The position numbers and the translations under genes were made by a program. DNA of 38,100 bases from Acidobacteriota bacterium. Lineage in GTDB: Bacteria; Acidobacteriota; Terriglobia; Acidiferrales; UBA7541. Below the pieces are notes generated by a model. The model was not told the origin of the DNA and ran no database searches. It saw only the letters and a program-made list of their open reading frames with translations. The stretch lies in contig QHYN01000244.1 of assembly GCA_003224145.1 (NCBI GenBank), forward strand, positions 1 through 38,100, read 5' to 3'. This document shows, one piece after another, positions 15,239 to 23,923 of the stretch. Every line of letters starts with the position of its first letter. Within the stretch, counting starts at the first letter, position 1.

Positions 15239-17383
15239 ATGCCGCAGAATTTCCATCTCGCCCTGCTCATTCATGCGCACCAGCCCTGCGGCAATTTTGA
15301 GCACGTGCTCGAAAAAGCTTACAGCGATTCCTACCTCCCTTTCTTGGAACATCTCGAGAAATACCCGGGCGTTCGTCTCGGCCTGCATTATTCTGGGCCT
15401 CTTCTCACCTGGATCGAGCGGCACCGGCCCGAATATTTTACTCGTCTGAAAGAATTGGTTCAGAGCGGCCGCGTGGAACTCGTAGGCGGCGGCTTCTACG
15501 AACCAATCCTTGTTTCCATCCCGCCCGAAGATCAGTTGGAACAGATCGCCCGTCTTGCCACCTATCTCGAAAAACAGTTTGGCCGACTCCCCTCCGGTGC
15601 TTGGCTTGCCGAACGCGTCTGGGAGCCCCAGCTTCCCACCTCCCTTGCTGCCGCCAACGTCTCCTACACGCTTGTGGACGACATGCACTTTCTCGCCGCC
15701 GGCTTCGAGTCGGAAGAGCTCTTCGGCGCCTACATTGCGGAGGACCGCGGCAAAAGCGTCTGGCTCTATCCCGGCCAGAAGGCCCTCCGCTATCTCGTCC
15801 CTTTCGGCAAGGTCGAAGACGTCATCGCTTATTTGCGCGATGCCGCGAGTCTTCACCCCGGCGGCGTGGCTGCCATGGGCGACGACATGGAGAAGTTCGG
15901 CGTCTGGCCCGGAACCCGCGACCATTGCTACAAGGACGGCTGGCTTGCCGATTTTTTTGCCGCCCTCGAAAAAAATTCCGCTTGGTTAAAAGTGTGCACG
16001 CCAGCTGAGTACCTCGCTTCTCATGCGCCCCTGGGTCGCGCCGATCTCCCCACCGCTTCCTACACCGAGATGATGGAGTGGGTGCTCCCGACGCGTGTCC
16101 GCCAGCGTTACCACGCCGTATTGCACGAGTTCAGCGCCCGCCCCGAAGTGCTTGCCTTCTTTCGCGGTGGCTCCTGGCGCGGCTTTTTTCGCAAGTATCC
16201 CGAGGCCAATTTGCTGCACAAAAAGATGCTGCGCGTCTCCACGCGCATCGCCGCTGCGCCCGTGCGCCACGGCCGCGACAACCAAAAAGCAACCGCGGAG
16301 CTTTCCGAAGCCCGCGACTTGTTATTGCGCGCTCAATGCAATGACGCCTATTGGCACGGCATCTTTGGCGGAATTTATGCACCGCATTTGCGCACCGACG
16401 CCTGGCGCAATCTCATCCGCGCGGAACTGATTGCCGACCGCCAGACTCCCGGCGCGCTCGTCCCTCGCGTCGAACTGCTGGACTACGATGCGGACGGCAC
16501 GAACGAATTGCTCTTCACCTCTCCGGAATGCCAGGCGCTCTTGAAGCCGAGCGACGGGGCCACCATCGCCGCGCTCGATTTCCGTCCTGCGGCCGCCACT
16601 CTCGTCAACTCGATTTTGCGGCGTCCCGAGGCCTACCACACGCGCTTGCGCGAAGCCGCCGGGAAATCCGCCACCGCCGCGGTCTCTTCCATTCATGAAC
16701 AAACCCGCGTCAAGGAACCCGGCCTGGAACGCTTCCTGCGCTACGACCGCTGGCCGCGCCACGCTTTCCGCATTCTGATTTTCGATCCTTCCCGCACGCA
16801 CCCTGACTATGAAGCCCTCGAGCTGCACGAAGATGCCGGCTTTGCCGGCGGCTCCTTTACCGTGAAGAACTCTTCTCCTCACGACGCCGAGCTTTTCCGT
16901 GCCGACGCACTGGCTCTGGATCGCAAGACGGAAGGAGCGGCGCCCAGGCTTCTGCTCGTCAAACAATTCTCTTTCGGCCCGGCGCCCCAGGGTTGTGAAG
17001 TCGCCTGTGAGATCACCGTGAAGCTCAAGGAACCTCTCGAAAAGCCGGTTGCCATTGGCATCGAGTCGGTGGTCAATCTTCTGGCTCCGGCCGAGCCCGA
17101 CCGCTTCTTCGAGACGCCCGCGGGCCGGAAGAATCTGCGCTTCAGTGGCTCATTGCCGGCCTCGGTTCTCCGCATGGAAGACGGCTGGCAGCGCATCCGT
17201 GTCGCCTTGCACGCGCCGGCCGCGGAAGAATTCTGGATCGCCCCGATTGAGACCGTTTCGGAATCGGAAGAGGGTTTCGAACGCGTCTATCAGGGCTCGC
17301 AGATTCTTGCCGTTTGGCGCCCGCCGCTCACTACCCAAAAAACCTGGTCCGCCCGTCTGCGCTGGCGCCTGGAATCTTTTTGA
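15239..17383 (+). CDS. Glycoside hydrolase family 57, 4-alpha-glucanotransferase / alpha-amylase type
   Basis: 714 residues from the ATG at 15239, where the family's first strand (FHLALLIHAHQP) begins at once; the frame is open back to 15137 but with no better start. The five GH57 motifs are present: HAHQP (12-16), GGGFYEP (83-89), WLAERVWEP with nucleophile E125, AMGDDMEKFG with the acid/base Asp near 215, and YTEMMEWVLP. Both catalytic positions nearly match the Thermococcus litoralis glucanotransferase (E123, D214), and the C-terminal region matches its DUF1925/1926 beta-domains, so transfer of alpha-1,4-glucan chains is most likely. No signal peptide: it would act on cytosolic glycogen or maltodextrin. 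No other glycogen gene is adjacent. Confidence 0.93.
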   Translation: MPQNFHLALLIHAHQPCGNFEHVLEKAYSDSYLPFLEHLEKYPGVRLGLHYSGPLLTWIERHRPEYFTRLKELVQSGRVELVGGGFYEPILVSIPPEDQLEQIARLATYLEKQFGRLPSGAWLAERVWEPQLPTSLAAANVSYTLVDDMHFLAAGFESEELFGAYIAEDRGKSVWLYPGQKALRYLVPFGKVEDVIAYLRDAASLHPGGVAAMGDDMEKFGVWPGTRDHCYKDGWLADFFAALEKNSAWLKVCTPAEYLASHAPLGRADLPTASYTEMMEWVLPTRVRQRYHAVLHEFSARPEVLAFFRGGSWRGFFRKYPEANLLHKKMLRVSTRIAAAPVRHGRDNQKATAELSEARDLLLRAQCNDAYWHGIFGGIYAPHLRTDAWRNLIRAELIADRQTPGALVPRVELLDYDADGTNELLFTSPECQALLKPSDGATIAALDFRPAAATLVNSILRRPEAYHTRLREAAGKSATAAVSSIHEQTRVKEPGLERFLRYDRWPRHAFRILIFDPSRTHPDYEALELHEDAGFAGGSFTVKNSSPHDAELFRADALALDRKTEGAAPRLLLVKQFSFGPAPQGCEVACEITVKLKEPLEKPVAIGIESVVNLLAPAEPDRFFETPAGRKNLRFSGSLPASVLRMEDGWQRIRVALHAPAAEEFWIAPIETVSESEEGFERVYQGSQILAVWRPPLTTQKTWSARLRWRLESF

Positions 17384-17697
17384 GCCCGAGCCTAGTCTAC
17401 GGGCGACCGTCCCTTGGAGTGCGGCGGCTCGACGCCGCTTTCCTCCCCGTCTTCCGTTCGTCCGCGCCCTCGCCACCTGAACCGCTGTTCCGAGAGCACC
17501 ATAGGTGCGCCAGAAGTTAGCCAGCCCGTCAGGGCTAGGTAATGGCCCAGAGAATGGGCAGCGCCGTAGGCGCGGCACGCCCCGCCCGCCCATCCGCTCT
17601 TCGCGTCCTGTCGGTTTCGACGCCATCCTGTTCGGTAGTAAAGCAGAAGAACAGCAGGAGGACGGGTCCCGCTTCACGCGCAGACTTGATCGCGAAC
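17384..17697. other. Gene-free spacer with clustered small palindromes (REP-like)
   Basis: After the GH57 stop there is a small stem GCCCG/CGGGC (17384-17404). Between about 17523 and 17580 two short hairpins follow closely, GCCC-GTCA-GGGC (17525-17536) and GCGCC-GTA-GGCGC (17562-17574), joined by a GC-rich linker. The composition and closely spaced stems resemble dispersed REP-type units. The protease frame is open through the second half of this stretch, but I see no coding character before 17698. Confidence 0.35.
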
Positions 17698-18507
17698 ATG
17701 AAGTCCGCCGTGATACAGATTTCATACAGGGTCGATCCGCCGGTGCCCAATGGTGCGGGAATAGCGGGAACAGGTTTTCTCGTGAGCAAGGACGGCTACG
17801 CTCTCACCGCAGCCCATGTCATTACTCAAACCAAGAATTTGGCTCAGGCGAGTGGCGCGAAAAGTGTCCAGTTTGTTGCAGGAGTCTCTCTGGATACTTC
17901 TTCGGTGCCCAAAATGAATTTCCAAGGGTCTTTCCGAGAAATACCCTGCACCGTAGTTGACATCGATGAAGCGCACGACATCGCTATTCTCAAGTTGAGT
18001 CAAAATTCGTTCAGCCCCCTTTTTGAGTCGGGCTTCGTAGTGGGTGACAAGGAATTGCCCCTCCGCGCACAAACGGTAAGGCTTGAAGCCGAGCTTCCTC
18101 CCGAGGGGAAAGAGTTGTTAGTCTCGGGCTATCCCCTGACCGTTCCCACACTCGTGACCCAACAGGGCACTGTCGCAAGTTTGAGTTTTACGTCCATCGA
18201 AATCGAGAGGCCAGGTGCGCCGCCTTGGTTCAAAATTCCCGAAGTCGCCGACCTAATATTTGCGGACATCGTAGTTAATCCCGGTAACAGCGGCGGTCCC
18301 TTCTACCTGTCTGATACGGGAAACGTAGTAGGAATCTGCCACGGGAACCTGCCTTCTCCTGTGCGTTTGCAGAACGGCGGTATTGTGCAAATGCAAATCG
18401 GAGGCTCGTCACAAACGCTCATGCAGAACTCAGGTTTGGCTATCGTGCTGCCTATCAAGTATGGAATCGCACTTCTTGATAAAAATAAAATCAGCTACGA
18501 GCATTGA
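17698..18507 (+). CDS. Trypsin-like serine protease (S1/HtrA-type catalytic domain only)
   Basis: 269 residues from the ATG at 17698. The frame is open back to 17542 but that part is low-complexity and lies in the palindrome-rich spacer. The catalytic triad is visible: H40 in GYALTAAHV, D94 in DEAHDIAILKL and S198 in NPGNSGGP. There is no PDZ domain and no signal peptide, and the chain is much shorter than HtrA/DegP. The Gly-Asn-Ser-Gly-Gly-Pro motif and the spacing fit the trypsin-like peptidase_2 group. No good ribosome site precedes the ATG. Codon and base use look less GC-rich than the neighbours, so lateral acquisition is possible. A strong terminator follows at 18557. Confidence 0.8.
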   Translation: MKSAVIQISYRVDPPVPNGAGIAGTGFLVSKDGYALTAAHVITQTKNLAQASGAKSVQFVAGVSLDTSSVPKMNFQGSFREIPCTVVDIDEAHDIAILKLSQNSFSPLFESGFVVGDKELPLRAQTVRLEAELPPEGKELLVSGYPLTVPTLVTQQGTVASLSFTSIEIERPGAPPWFKIPEVADLIFADIVVNPGNSGGPFYLSDTGNVVGICHGNLPSPVRLQNGGIVQMQIGGSSQTLMQNSGLAIVLPIKYGIALLDKNKISYEH

Positions 18508-18556
18508 TTTCCCCGGACGAGTGGCCCAGACGTAAAGCCCGACGACGAATTTGGGT

Positions 18557-18590
18557 GCCCCATCACGCCGGGTTTGCGTGTGGGGCTTTT
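18557..18590 (+). terminator. Rho-independent terminator after the protease gene
   Basis: GCCCCATCACGC (18557-18568) pairs with GCGTGTGGGGC (18576-18586), with one bulged base, across a 7-base loop, and is followed directly by TTTT (18587-18590). It lies 50 bases after the stop codon. Confidence 0.65.
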
Positions 18591-18799
18591 GACATTGACT
18601 CATGCGATGGCCACGCACCAGCTCACGATCAAAACCAATCCGGCAAAATCGGCTCGCCAAGGCTTCCCCCTCGCGCCCTCCGCCCGCCTTCCCACAGTTT
18701 CCCCCGCCCCCAGTGAGCTCTACCCCTGTGTTTTCTTTCGTTTACGCGCCCGTTCGAACCGATGTGCTCTCTTGTTAAATACTAGTACTATAAATGGAA

Positions 18800-18828
18800 T
18801 TGACAAGACTTATATTTCGCGCTATCAT
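18800..18828 (+). promoter_or_regulatory. Near-consensus sigma-70 promoter in the rel leader
   Basis: TTGACA (18800-18805) and TATCAT (18823-18828) are separated by exactly 17 bases, the best promoter match in the window. It points toward rel, whose ATG is 560 bases further on, so the message would carry a long leader made largely of the degenerate repeats, or a separate small RNA is made. The palindrome TACTAGTA lies 12 bases before the -35 box. Confidence 0.6.
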
Positions 18829-18950
18829 GGATCGTGAATTCTCGACTCCACTCCCACCGCCCGCCGCTTTTCGATCCTTCTCCTGACATCTTTGCCTTTC
18901 TGCTTCCTTGCGTCCTCTTAGATCGTCACCGTGACGAAAATCCCTTCACC

Positions 18951-19275
18951 GCAAGTCCTTTAGATTCTGCTCTTACAAACGGTGACGCCCGTAACCCCTT
19001 TAGAATCCGCTCTTACAAAAAATGCCGGGTGTCACCCGCGATTTTCTGCTCTTCCTTCTTGCGCCCGTCGCTACTCTGCAGTCACAAGCCCTTTGCCATC
19101 CCTTTCTTTTTAACCAGTTACGAACTGCAAATTGTCCAAGTCCTTTGTTTTGATATTCATACAAATTGCCCGGGGGGTGTATCCCCCTCTCTTCGTTCTC
19201 CAGAGTTCCGTATACTCTTCCAAGTTCCGTATACCCTAAGTCCTTTGTTTGCCACTCTTACGAAAACTGCCGGGG
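18951..19275. repeat. Degenerate, irregularly spaced direct repeats in the rel leader
   Basis: At least four related units of about 35-45 bases are seen, starting near 18951, 18993, 19136 and 19237. Each runs AAGTCCTTT (or ACCCCTTT), then a T-rich stretch ending CTCTTAC or TTCATAC, then AAA and TGCCGGG. A fifth, weaker copy may begin near 19084. A second short repeat, GTTCCGTATAC, occurs at 19205 and 19224. The repeats are imperfect and unevenly spaced, without conserved spacers, so this is not a CRISPR array. They look like members of a dispersed intergenic repeat family. Confidence 0.55.
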
Positions 19276-19396
19276 TAGTCGTACTTCTAACCAAGAATCC
19301 CCGCAGAAAAACTCTACCTACTTCCCATTCTGGACCTCGCTCCTCCCCGGTCTTCCACCCCTCCCCGGAGGTGCCCTTTTGGGCGTAAACTAACCC

Positions 19397-21619
19397 ATGC
19401 CCTCGCCAAGCAATCTCCCGCTAAGCTTCAACCGCAACCGCGCGGCTCGCCTGCTGGACGCCCGCCTCGAAGAGCTCCTCGAAAAACTCCGCAAGAACCG
19501 CCCTTCCGAGGATCCGTGGATGCTCCGCCGCGCCTATGAAATTGCCTCGGAGCGCCATCACGATCAGCTCCGCAGTTCCGGCGACCCTTACGTGTCCCAT
19601 CTCCTCGAAGTGGCGCACATTCTCGCCGACATGCGCCTCGATGTCACCACGCTCACCGCCGCCATTCTGCATGACGCCATCGAGGACACCGAGTATCCCG
19701 CCTCCCGCATTGAAGAACGTTTCGGCGCGGACGTCGCCCACCTCGTCGAAAGCGTCACCAAAATTGCCCGCCTGAACATCAGCGCACCCGAAACCCGCCA
19801 GGCCGAAAACGTCCGCAAGATGCTGCTGGCCATGGTGACCGACGTTCGCGTCGTGCTCGTCAAGCTCGCCGACCGCCTGCACAACATGCGCACTCTCGAA
19901 TACCTCGATCCCGCTCGGCAGCAGCGTATCGCCCGCGAAACTCTCGACATCTACGCGCCCATTGCTCATCGCCTCGGAATGAGCGTGGTTCGCGGCGAAC
20001 TCGAGGACCTTTCCTTCCGCTATCTCGAACCCGAAGCCTTCTTCGCCCTGCAAAAACAAATCAGCGACAAAGCGGCGTTTCACAAGGAATTCCTCGATGA
20101 GGTTCAGGCCACCATCCGGTCCAAGCTCGTCGAAGCCGGTATTCCCGCCGAACTCGAAGCCCGCGTGAAAGGTCTCTATTCACTCCACCGCAAGATGCTC
20201 CGTCAGGAATCCGGCCTCGAACAGATTTACGACATGCTGGCCGTGCGCGTCGTCTCCGATTCGGAGCGCAACTGCTACGCCGCCCTCGGCGTGGTCCATC
20301 ACATCTGGCGCCCCGTCCCCGGCCGCTTCAAGGACTACATCGCCATTCCACGACCCAATCTTTATCAGTCCCTGCATACCACCGTGATGCATAGCGGGCA
20401 GCCCTTCGAGGTGCAAATCCGCACGCAGGATATGCACCGCATCGCGGAAGAAGGCGTGGCGGCACACTGGAAATATAAAGCGGGCAAGCCAGGAGCGCAG
20501 GATGACGATCAGCGTATTTCCTGGATGCGCCAGCTCATCGAGTGGTCGCAGGAACTTCAGGAGCCTGGAGAATTTCTTTCCACGCTGAAAGTGGATCTCG
20601 CGCCTCTGGACGTATACGCGTTTACCCCCAAAGGCCGTGTGCTGGAACTCCCGCGGGGCGCCACGCCGGTGGACTTTGCCTACATGGTGCACACCGAAGT
20701 GGGCCACCAGTGTGTCGGCGCCAAAGTGAATGGCCAGATGGTTTCGCTGCGCCACGAAATCCAGAGCGGCGATGTGGTCGAAATCCTCACGCAGAAAGGC
20801 CATCACCCCAGCCGCGACTGGCTTAGCTTCGTGAAGTCTTCGTCGGCGAAGAGCAAAATCCGCCATTGGATCAACGAGCAGGAACGCGCGGAAGCCAGGG
20901 AGATGGGCAAGCGTCTGCTCGAAAACGAAGCGCGCCACTTCGGTCGCAGCCTGAAGAAAATCCCGGAAGCGGACATGCTCAAGCTGGCCACCGATTCCGG
21001 CCTCTCCAAAATCGAGGATCTTTACGCCGCTGTCGGTTTTGGAAAATATTCCGCGCGCCAGATTCTCACGCGTGTGCTCGGCGAACCGGCCAAAACCGAG
21101 GGGCCTTCAGCGCCTGATTCCGCGCCGACCCTGGTCAAAACCGTGAAGCGCATGCTGGGCTTTGGCGAAGCTCCGCTCATCGTCAAGGGCCACGACGATT
21201 TGCTCGTCTACCGCGCCAAGTGTTGTAACCCCATTCCCGGCGACGAAATTGTGGGCTACATCACGCGCGGCCGTGGGGTCGCTGTCCATACACACGCTTG
21301 TCCCAACGTGCAGAATCTGCTGTACCAGACGGAGCGCCGCATCGCCGTCGAATGGGGCGGCGGGAGCACCTCCACTTTTCCGGTACGGCTTTCCATTCGC
21401 GCCGCGGATCGCGCCGGATTGCTCGCGGAAATCACTGCGGTGATTAGCGGCGCGGGCTCCAACATTCACAGTCTCGAAAGCCGCCCCGATCGCGCCAATG
21501 CGCGGATCGACGCCAACTTGGAAATTACCGATAGACGCCAGCTCGAAACCATTCTCCTCAATATCAAGAAAATTTCCGGTGTCTTCGGCGTCGAACGCAT
21601 CTATCCGGCCAGCCACTGA
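19397..21619 (+). CDS. rel: Bifunctional (p)ppGpp synthetase/hydrolase, Rel/SpoT family
   Basis: Master enzyme of the stringent response, making and degrading (p)ppGpp from ATP and GTP/GDP. 740 residues with the full domain order: HD hydrolase (HD pair H92-D93 in LHDAIEDTEYP, with DVRVVLVKLADRLHNMRTL further on), synthetase (GRFKDYIAIPRPNLYQSLHTT at about 308), TGS (VYAFTPKGRVLELPRGATPV at about 404), zinc-finger-like CCNPIPGDEIVGYI at about 608, and a C-terminal ACT domain (RLSIRAADRAGLLAEITAVI). The intact HD residues argue for two-way activity rather than a synthetase-only RelA. There is no strong ribosome site before the ATG. The 889-base upstream spacer with its promoter and repeats suggests regulation through a long leader. 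Confidence 0.96.
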   Translation: MPSPSNLPLSFNRNRAARLLDARLEELLEKLRKNRPSEDPWMLRRAYEIASERHHDQLRSSGDPYVSHLLEVAHILADMRLDVTTLTAAILHDAIEDTEYPASRIEERFGADVAHLVESVTKIARLNISAPETRQAENVRKMLLAMVTDVRVVLVKLADRLHNMRTLEYLDPARQQRIARETLDIYAPIAHRLGMSVVRGELEDLSFRYLEPEAFFALQKQISDKAAFHKEFLDEVQATIRSKLVEAGIPAELEARVKGLYSLHRKMLRQESGLEQIYDMLAVRVVSDSERNCYAALGVVHHIWRPVPGRFKDYIAIPRPNLYQSLHTTVMHSGQPFEVQIRTQDMHRIAEEGVAAHWKYKAGKPGAQDDDQRISWMRQLIEWSQELQEPGEFLSTLKVDLAPLDVYAFTPKGRVLELPRGATPVDFAYMVHTEVGHQCVGAKVNGQMVSLRHEIQSGDVVEILTQKGHHPSRDWLSFVKSSSAKSKIRHWINEQERAEAREMGKRLLENEARHFGRSLKKIPEADMLKLATDSGLSKIEDLYAAVGFGKYSARQILTRVLGEPAKTEGPSAPDSAPTLVKTVKRMLGFGEAPLIVKGHDDLLVYRAKCCNPIPGDEIVGYITRGRGVAVHTHACPNVQNLLYQTERRIAVEWGGGSTSTFPVRLSIRAADRAGLLAEITAVISGAGSNIHSLESRPDRANARIDANLEITDRRQLETILLNIKKISGVFGVERIYPASH

Positions 21620-21781
21620 GCTGCAGCGTAGCCATTCTTGCTTTGGAATGAATTACAGAAAGTAGCGCACCAGAAATGAGGTTTATGAAACGCGGTTCAC
21701 CCAGTTCCACCTGTACTTTCGCAGGGTGTCTTGCACAGCACACTTCCGCGCGTCTCCGCTTGCCCCCGATACAATGGAATT

Positions 21782-22387
21782 ATGCGGTACACCCTCATTC
21801 CGCTTGCCGTTTTGCTGCTTCGTATATTCGGATGCGACAGCCATCCGCTCACGGATTATCGCCCGCTCGACCAGGCGGGCATGTGGTCCAGCAACGTCGA
21901 GCAGCTCAAAGCGCTCAACACTTCCGACACAGAAGTCTCGCAAATTGCAAAATTGAAGCAAGCGGGAATGAGCGACGACGGTTGCGTGACCATGGTTTCT
22001 GATGCGCACGAGCACCACCACCCCTTCGCCAGCGCCGATTCCGCCGTCAATTTGGTGCGCGCGGGCTACGCGGAGCCGATGATCCTAGAAATTGCAAAAA
22101 CGGATCAGCTCGATTCCTTAAGCGGTGATGCCGTTATGTTGCGGCTGGTGGGGCTCTCCGATTCCGCGGTGGAAGTGATTTTGCACCGCAGGCTGCGCGG
22201 CCAGCGCACGCTGAGCAGCGCGGAAATCGGGCGGCTGAAAAATACCGGGCTCACCGAAAAACAGATCATGGAGCGCATCAACCAGGGCATGACCGATGCG
22301 GAAGCGGACCGGGAAGCGGCGGTCCGGGAAGCCACGCGGAATCATGCGAACACCGGGTTTACGCGCGTCCACGGGCGGCGGCACTGA
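21782..22387 (+). CDS. Probable exported or lipid-anchored protein with four helical GL(S/T) repeats
   Basis: 201 residues starting at the ATG at 21782. The first 18 residues (MRYTLIPLAVLLLRIFGC) form a short signal sequence ending in Cys18; the -2 Phe makes the lipobox imperfect. Not recognised as a known family. The body contains about four related units: IAKLKQAGMSDDGCVTMV (about 58-75), VNLVRAGYAEPMILEIAK (about 92-109), LRLVGLSDSAVEVILHRR and IGRLKNTGLTEKQIMERI. Each is a Leu/Ile-rich helix, G-(L/M/Y)-(S/T/A)-(D/E), then a second helix ending in Ile/Val. The C-terminus is very charged (DREAAVREATRNH). It probably binds a partner through a small helical-repeat fold. The next gene on the same strand starts 63 bases later. 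Confidence 0.7.
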   Translation: MRYTLIPLAVLLLRIFGCDSHPLTDYRPLDQAGMWSSNVEQLKALNTSDTEVSQIAKLKQAGMSDDGCVTMVSDAHEHHHPFASADSAVNLVRAGYAEPMILEIAKTDQLDSLSGDAVMLRLVGLSDSAVEVILHRRLRGQRTLSSAEIGRLKNTGLTEKQIMERINQGMTDAEADREAAVREATRNHANTGFTRVHGRRH

Positions 22388-22450
22388 AATCTTTTCCCTG
22401 AAGGCAGACGCTTTCGAATTCGTCCTATTCCCCGTTACAATTATTGCGCC

Positions 22451-23923
22451 GTGAGTGCCCCGTTGTGTTCGCGCCTGGTCTTTGCAACGCTTCTCGCCGC
22501 AATTTCTTTTTGGTCGGCGTCATGCGCGGTGCCGCTCGGACCCGGCTATACGATTGAGAAGCAGGAAGCCCGCGTGCAGTTCGTGACCGCGCCGGAGCCG
22601 CGGATTCGAATCGAGGCGGACTATCAACTGAAGAACACGGGCAACCGGCCGCTTCATGAATTGGAGATACGTCTGCCGGGGCGGCGGCGATTTTCTTCGA
22701 GTGAAGTTCGTGCAAGCTGGGACGCAGCAGCATTGGCGCTCGAAAAGTCTCCAGCGAATCCGCGGAATACACTCATCACGCTGGGAGAACCGTGGCGCGC
22801 GTCCGCGCGACATACCTTGCACCTCTCGATGGAGTTCTTGCCGGCAAAAGAGGGAGAAACGACCCTGAGCTTTTCGAAGGATGCATTTTTTCTGCCTGCG
22901 GCTGGGTGGAGCGCTGAATTGCTTCCCCCCGGGGGGCTCTTCACCACAGGCGGTGTGCCGCCGAAGAGATGGAATCTCCTCGTGACTGTGCCGGAAGGAT
23001 TTCAGATTCACACCAGCGGCGTACCGACGAAATCCAAGGGAAAGGGCCGAGAATTCACTGTGCTTGCGCTGCAGAGGCAGAAGGATCCGTATCCCTTCGT
23101 GATTGCGGGACGATACAGCGCGGCGGAAATTGGCAAAGGAACAGAGAGATTGCATTTGTGGACGAACGAGCAACAGGAATCCGTGGGGCTGCAGGAAATG
23201 AGGGACGCGCTCACTCGTGTGGTCGCGACGTACGATGCGGCTTTTGGGGAACGCAGCAAAGATTCTTCGCAGACCTGGATTGTGGAATGCCCGGTGGTGG
23301 TGGGCTGCTTCACCACTCTGAACCCCTTGACGGCAAAGCTCCTGGGAGGAGACGAAAACGAGCGCACGACCGCGGAAATGATTTCGCATGACACGATGGT
23401 GGTGGACTTCAGCGGCGGAACACCTAAACTGGCGGCCGCAGCGGCTCCCTCCCTTGCTGCGAGCTGGCTGGGGTATGCGCAAAACCCCGGATTTTACGAG
23501 CAAAAGCCACCGCTATCGCTTTTTCCTGCATTTGCCGCAGCGCTTGGGCACGACGCCGCGCAAGGAACGGAATCGCGCGAGGAAACCATCCGGCGCGCGC
23601 TCCGCCTGATTCCCACGAACGGGAAGCCGCAACAAGAAGATGATCCGGCGGTTCTTCGGGTCAAGAGTTTCTTGTTCTTCTACGCGTTGCAAGACCGGTA
23701 TGGACAGGAAGTGTTCCGCAAAGCCACGCAGTATATGCTGTATGCGCGGCGGGAGCGGGGATTCGAGCTCAGCGATCTGATTGCCGCGTTCGAACGGGAA
23801 ACGCACCAAAACGTAGCGGAGTTTGTGCGATTGTGGATGAAACGTCCCGGAGTGCCGGAAGAGTTTCGCGCGCGGTATGAAGGGACTGCCGCGGCGACGA
23901 ACGATAAGGAGACGAGACCATGA
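22451..23923 (+). CDS. Peptidase-M1-like lipoprotein lacking the zinc motif
   Basis: 490 residues from the GTG at 22451. The signal peptide ends in WSASC, a good lipobox, so the protein is probably anchored in the periplasm. Residues about 30-230 resemble the beta-rich N-terminal part of gluzincin aminopeptidases. The following half has their helical layout: a [11 protein letters not shown] segment, [19 protein letters not shown], and the late helices with [20 protein letters not shown] and [15 protein letters not shown]. The zinc-binding HExxH and its downstream Glu are not visible: the equivalent stretch is LAASWLG. It is therefore probably a non-catalytic homologue. Its last codon overlaps the ridA start in ATGA (23920-23923), so the two are translated together. 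Confidence 0.75.
   Translation: MSAPLCSRLVFATLLAAISFWSASCAVPLGPGYTIEKQEARVQFVTAPEPRIRIEADYQLKNTGNRPLHELEIRLPGRRRFSSSEVRASWDAAALALEKSPANPRNTLITLGEPWRASARHTLHLSMEFLPAKEGETTLSFSKDAFFLPAAGWSAELLPPGGLFTTGGVPPKRWNLLVTVPEGFQIHTSGVPTKSKGKGREFTVLALQRQKDPYPFVIAGRYSAAEIGKGTERLHLWTNEQQESVGLQEMRDALTRVVATYDAAFGERSKDSSQTWIVECPVVVGCFTTLNPLTAKLLGGDENERTTAEMISHDTMVVDFSGGTPKLAAAAAPSLAASWLGYAQNPGFYEQKPPLSLFPAFAAALGHDAAQGTESREETIRRALRLIPTNGKPQQEDDPAVLRVKSFLFFYALQDRYGQEVFRKATQYMLYARRERGFELSDLIAAFERETHQNVAEFVRLWMKRPGVPEEFRARYEGTAAATNDKETRP

Larger units (their letters stand above)
18508..19396. other. 889-base non-coding spacer upstream of rel
   Basis: The spacer holds, in order, the terminator at 18557-18590, a pyrimidine-rich stretch without signal, a palindrome TACTAGTA (18780-18787), a near-consensus promoter (18800-18828) and the degenerate repeats of 18905-19275. 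An open plus frame at 18834-19388 (184 codons) shows no domain, is rich in Pro, Ser, Phe and Leu read from pyrimidine-rich DNA, and crosses the repeats, so I do not call it a gene. Just before rel there is a small stem GCCC-TTTT-GGGC (19373-19384). Confidence 0.6.

Noticed and set aside
18951-19275. Possible CRISPR array
   Set aside because: Units are imperfect, spacing is irregular, there are no uniform spacers and no cas gene in the window.
18834-19388. 184-codon open plus frame in the rel leader
   Set aside because: It crosses the degenerate repeats, is composed of Pro/Ser/Phe/Leu from pyrimidine-rich DNA, has no domain and no ribosome site.
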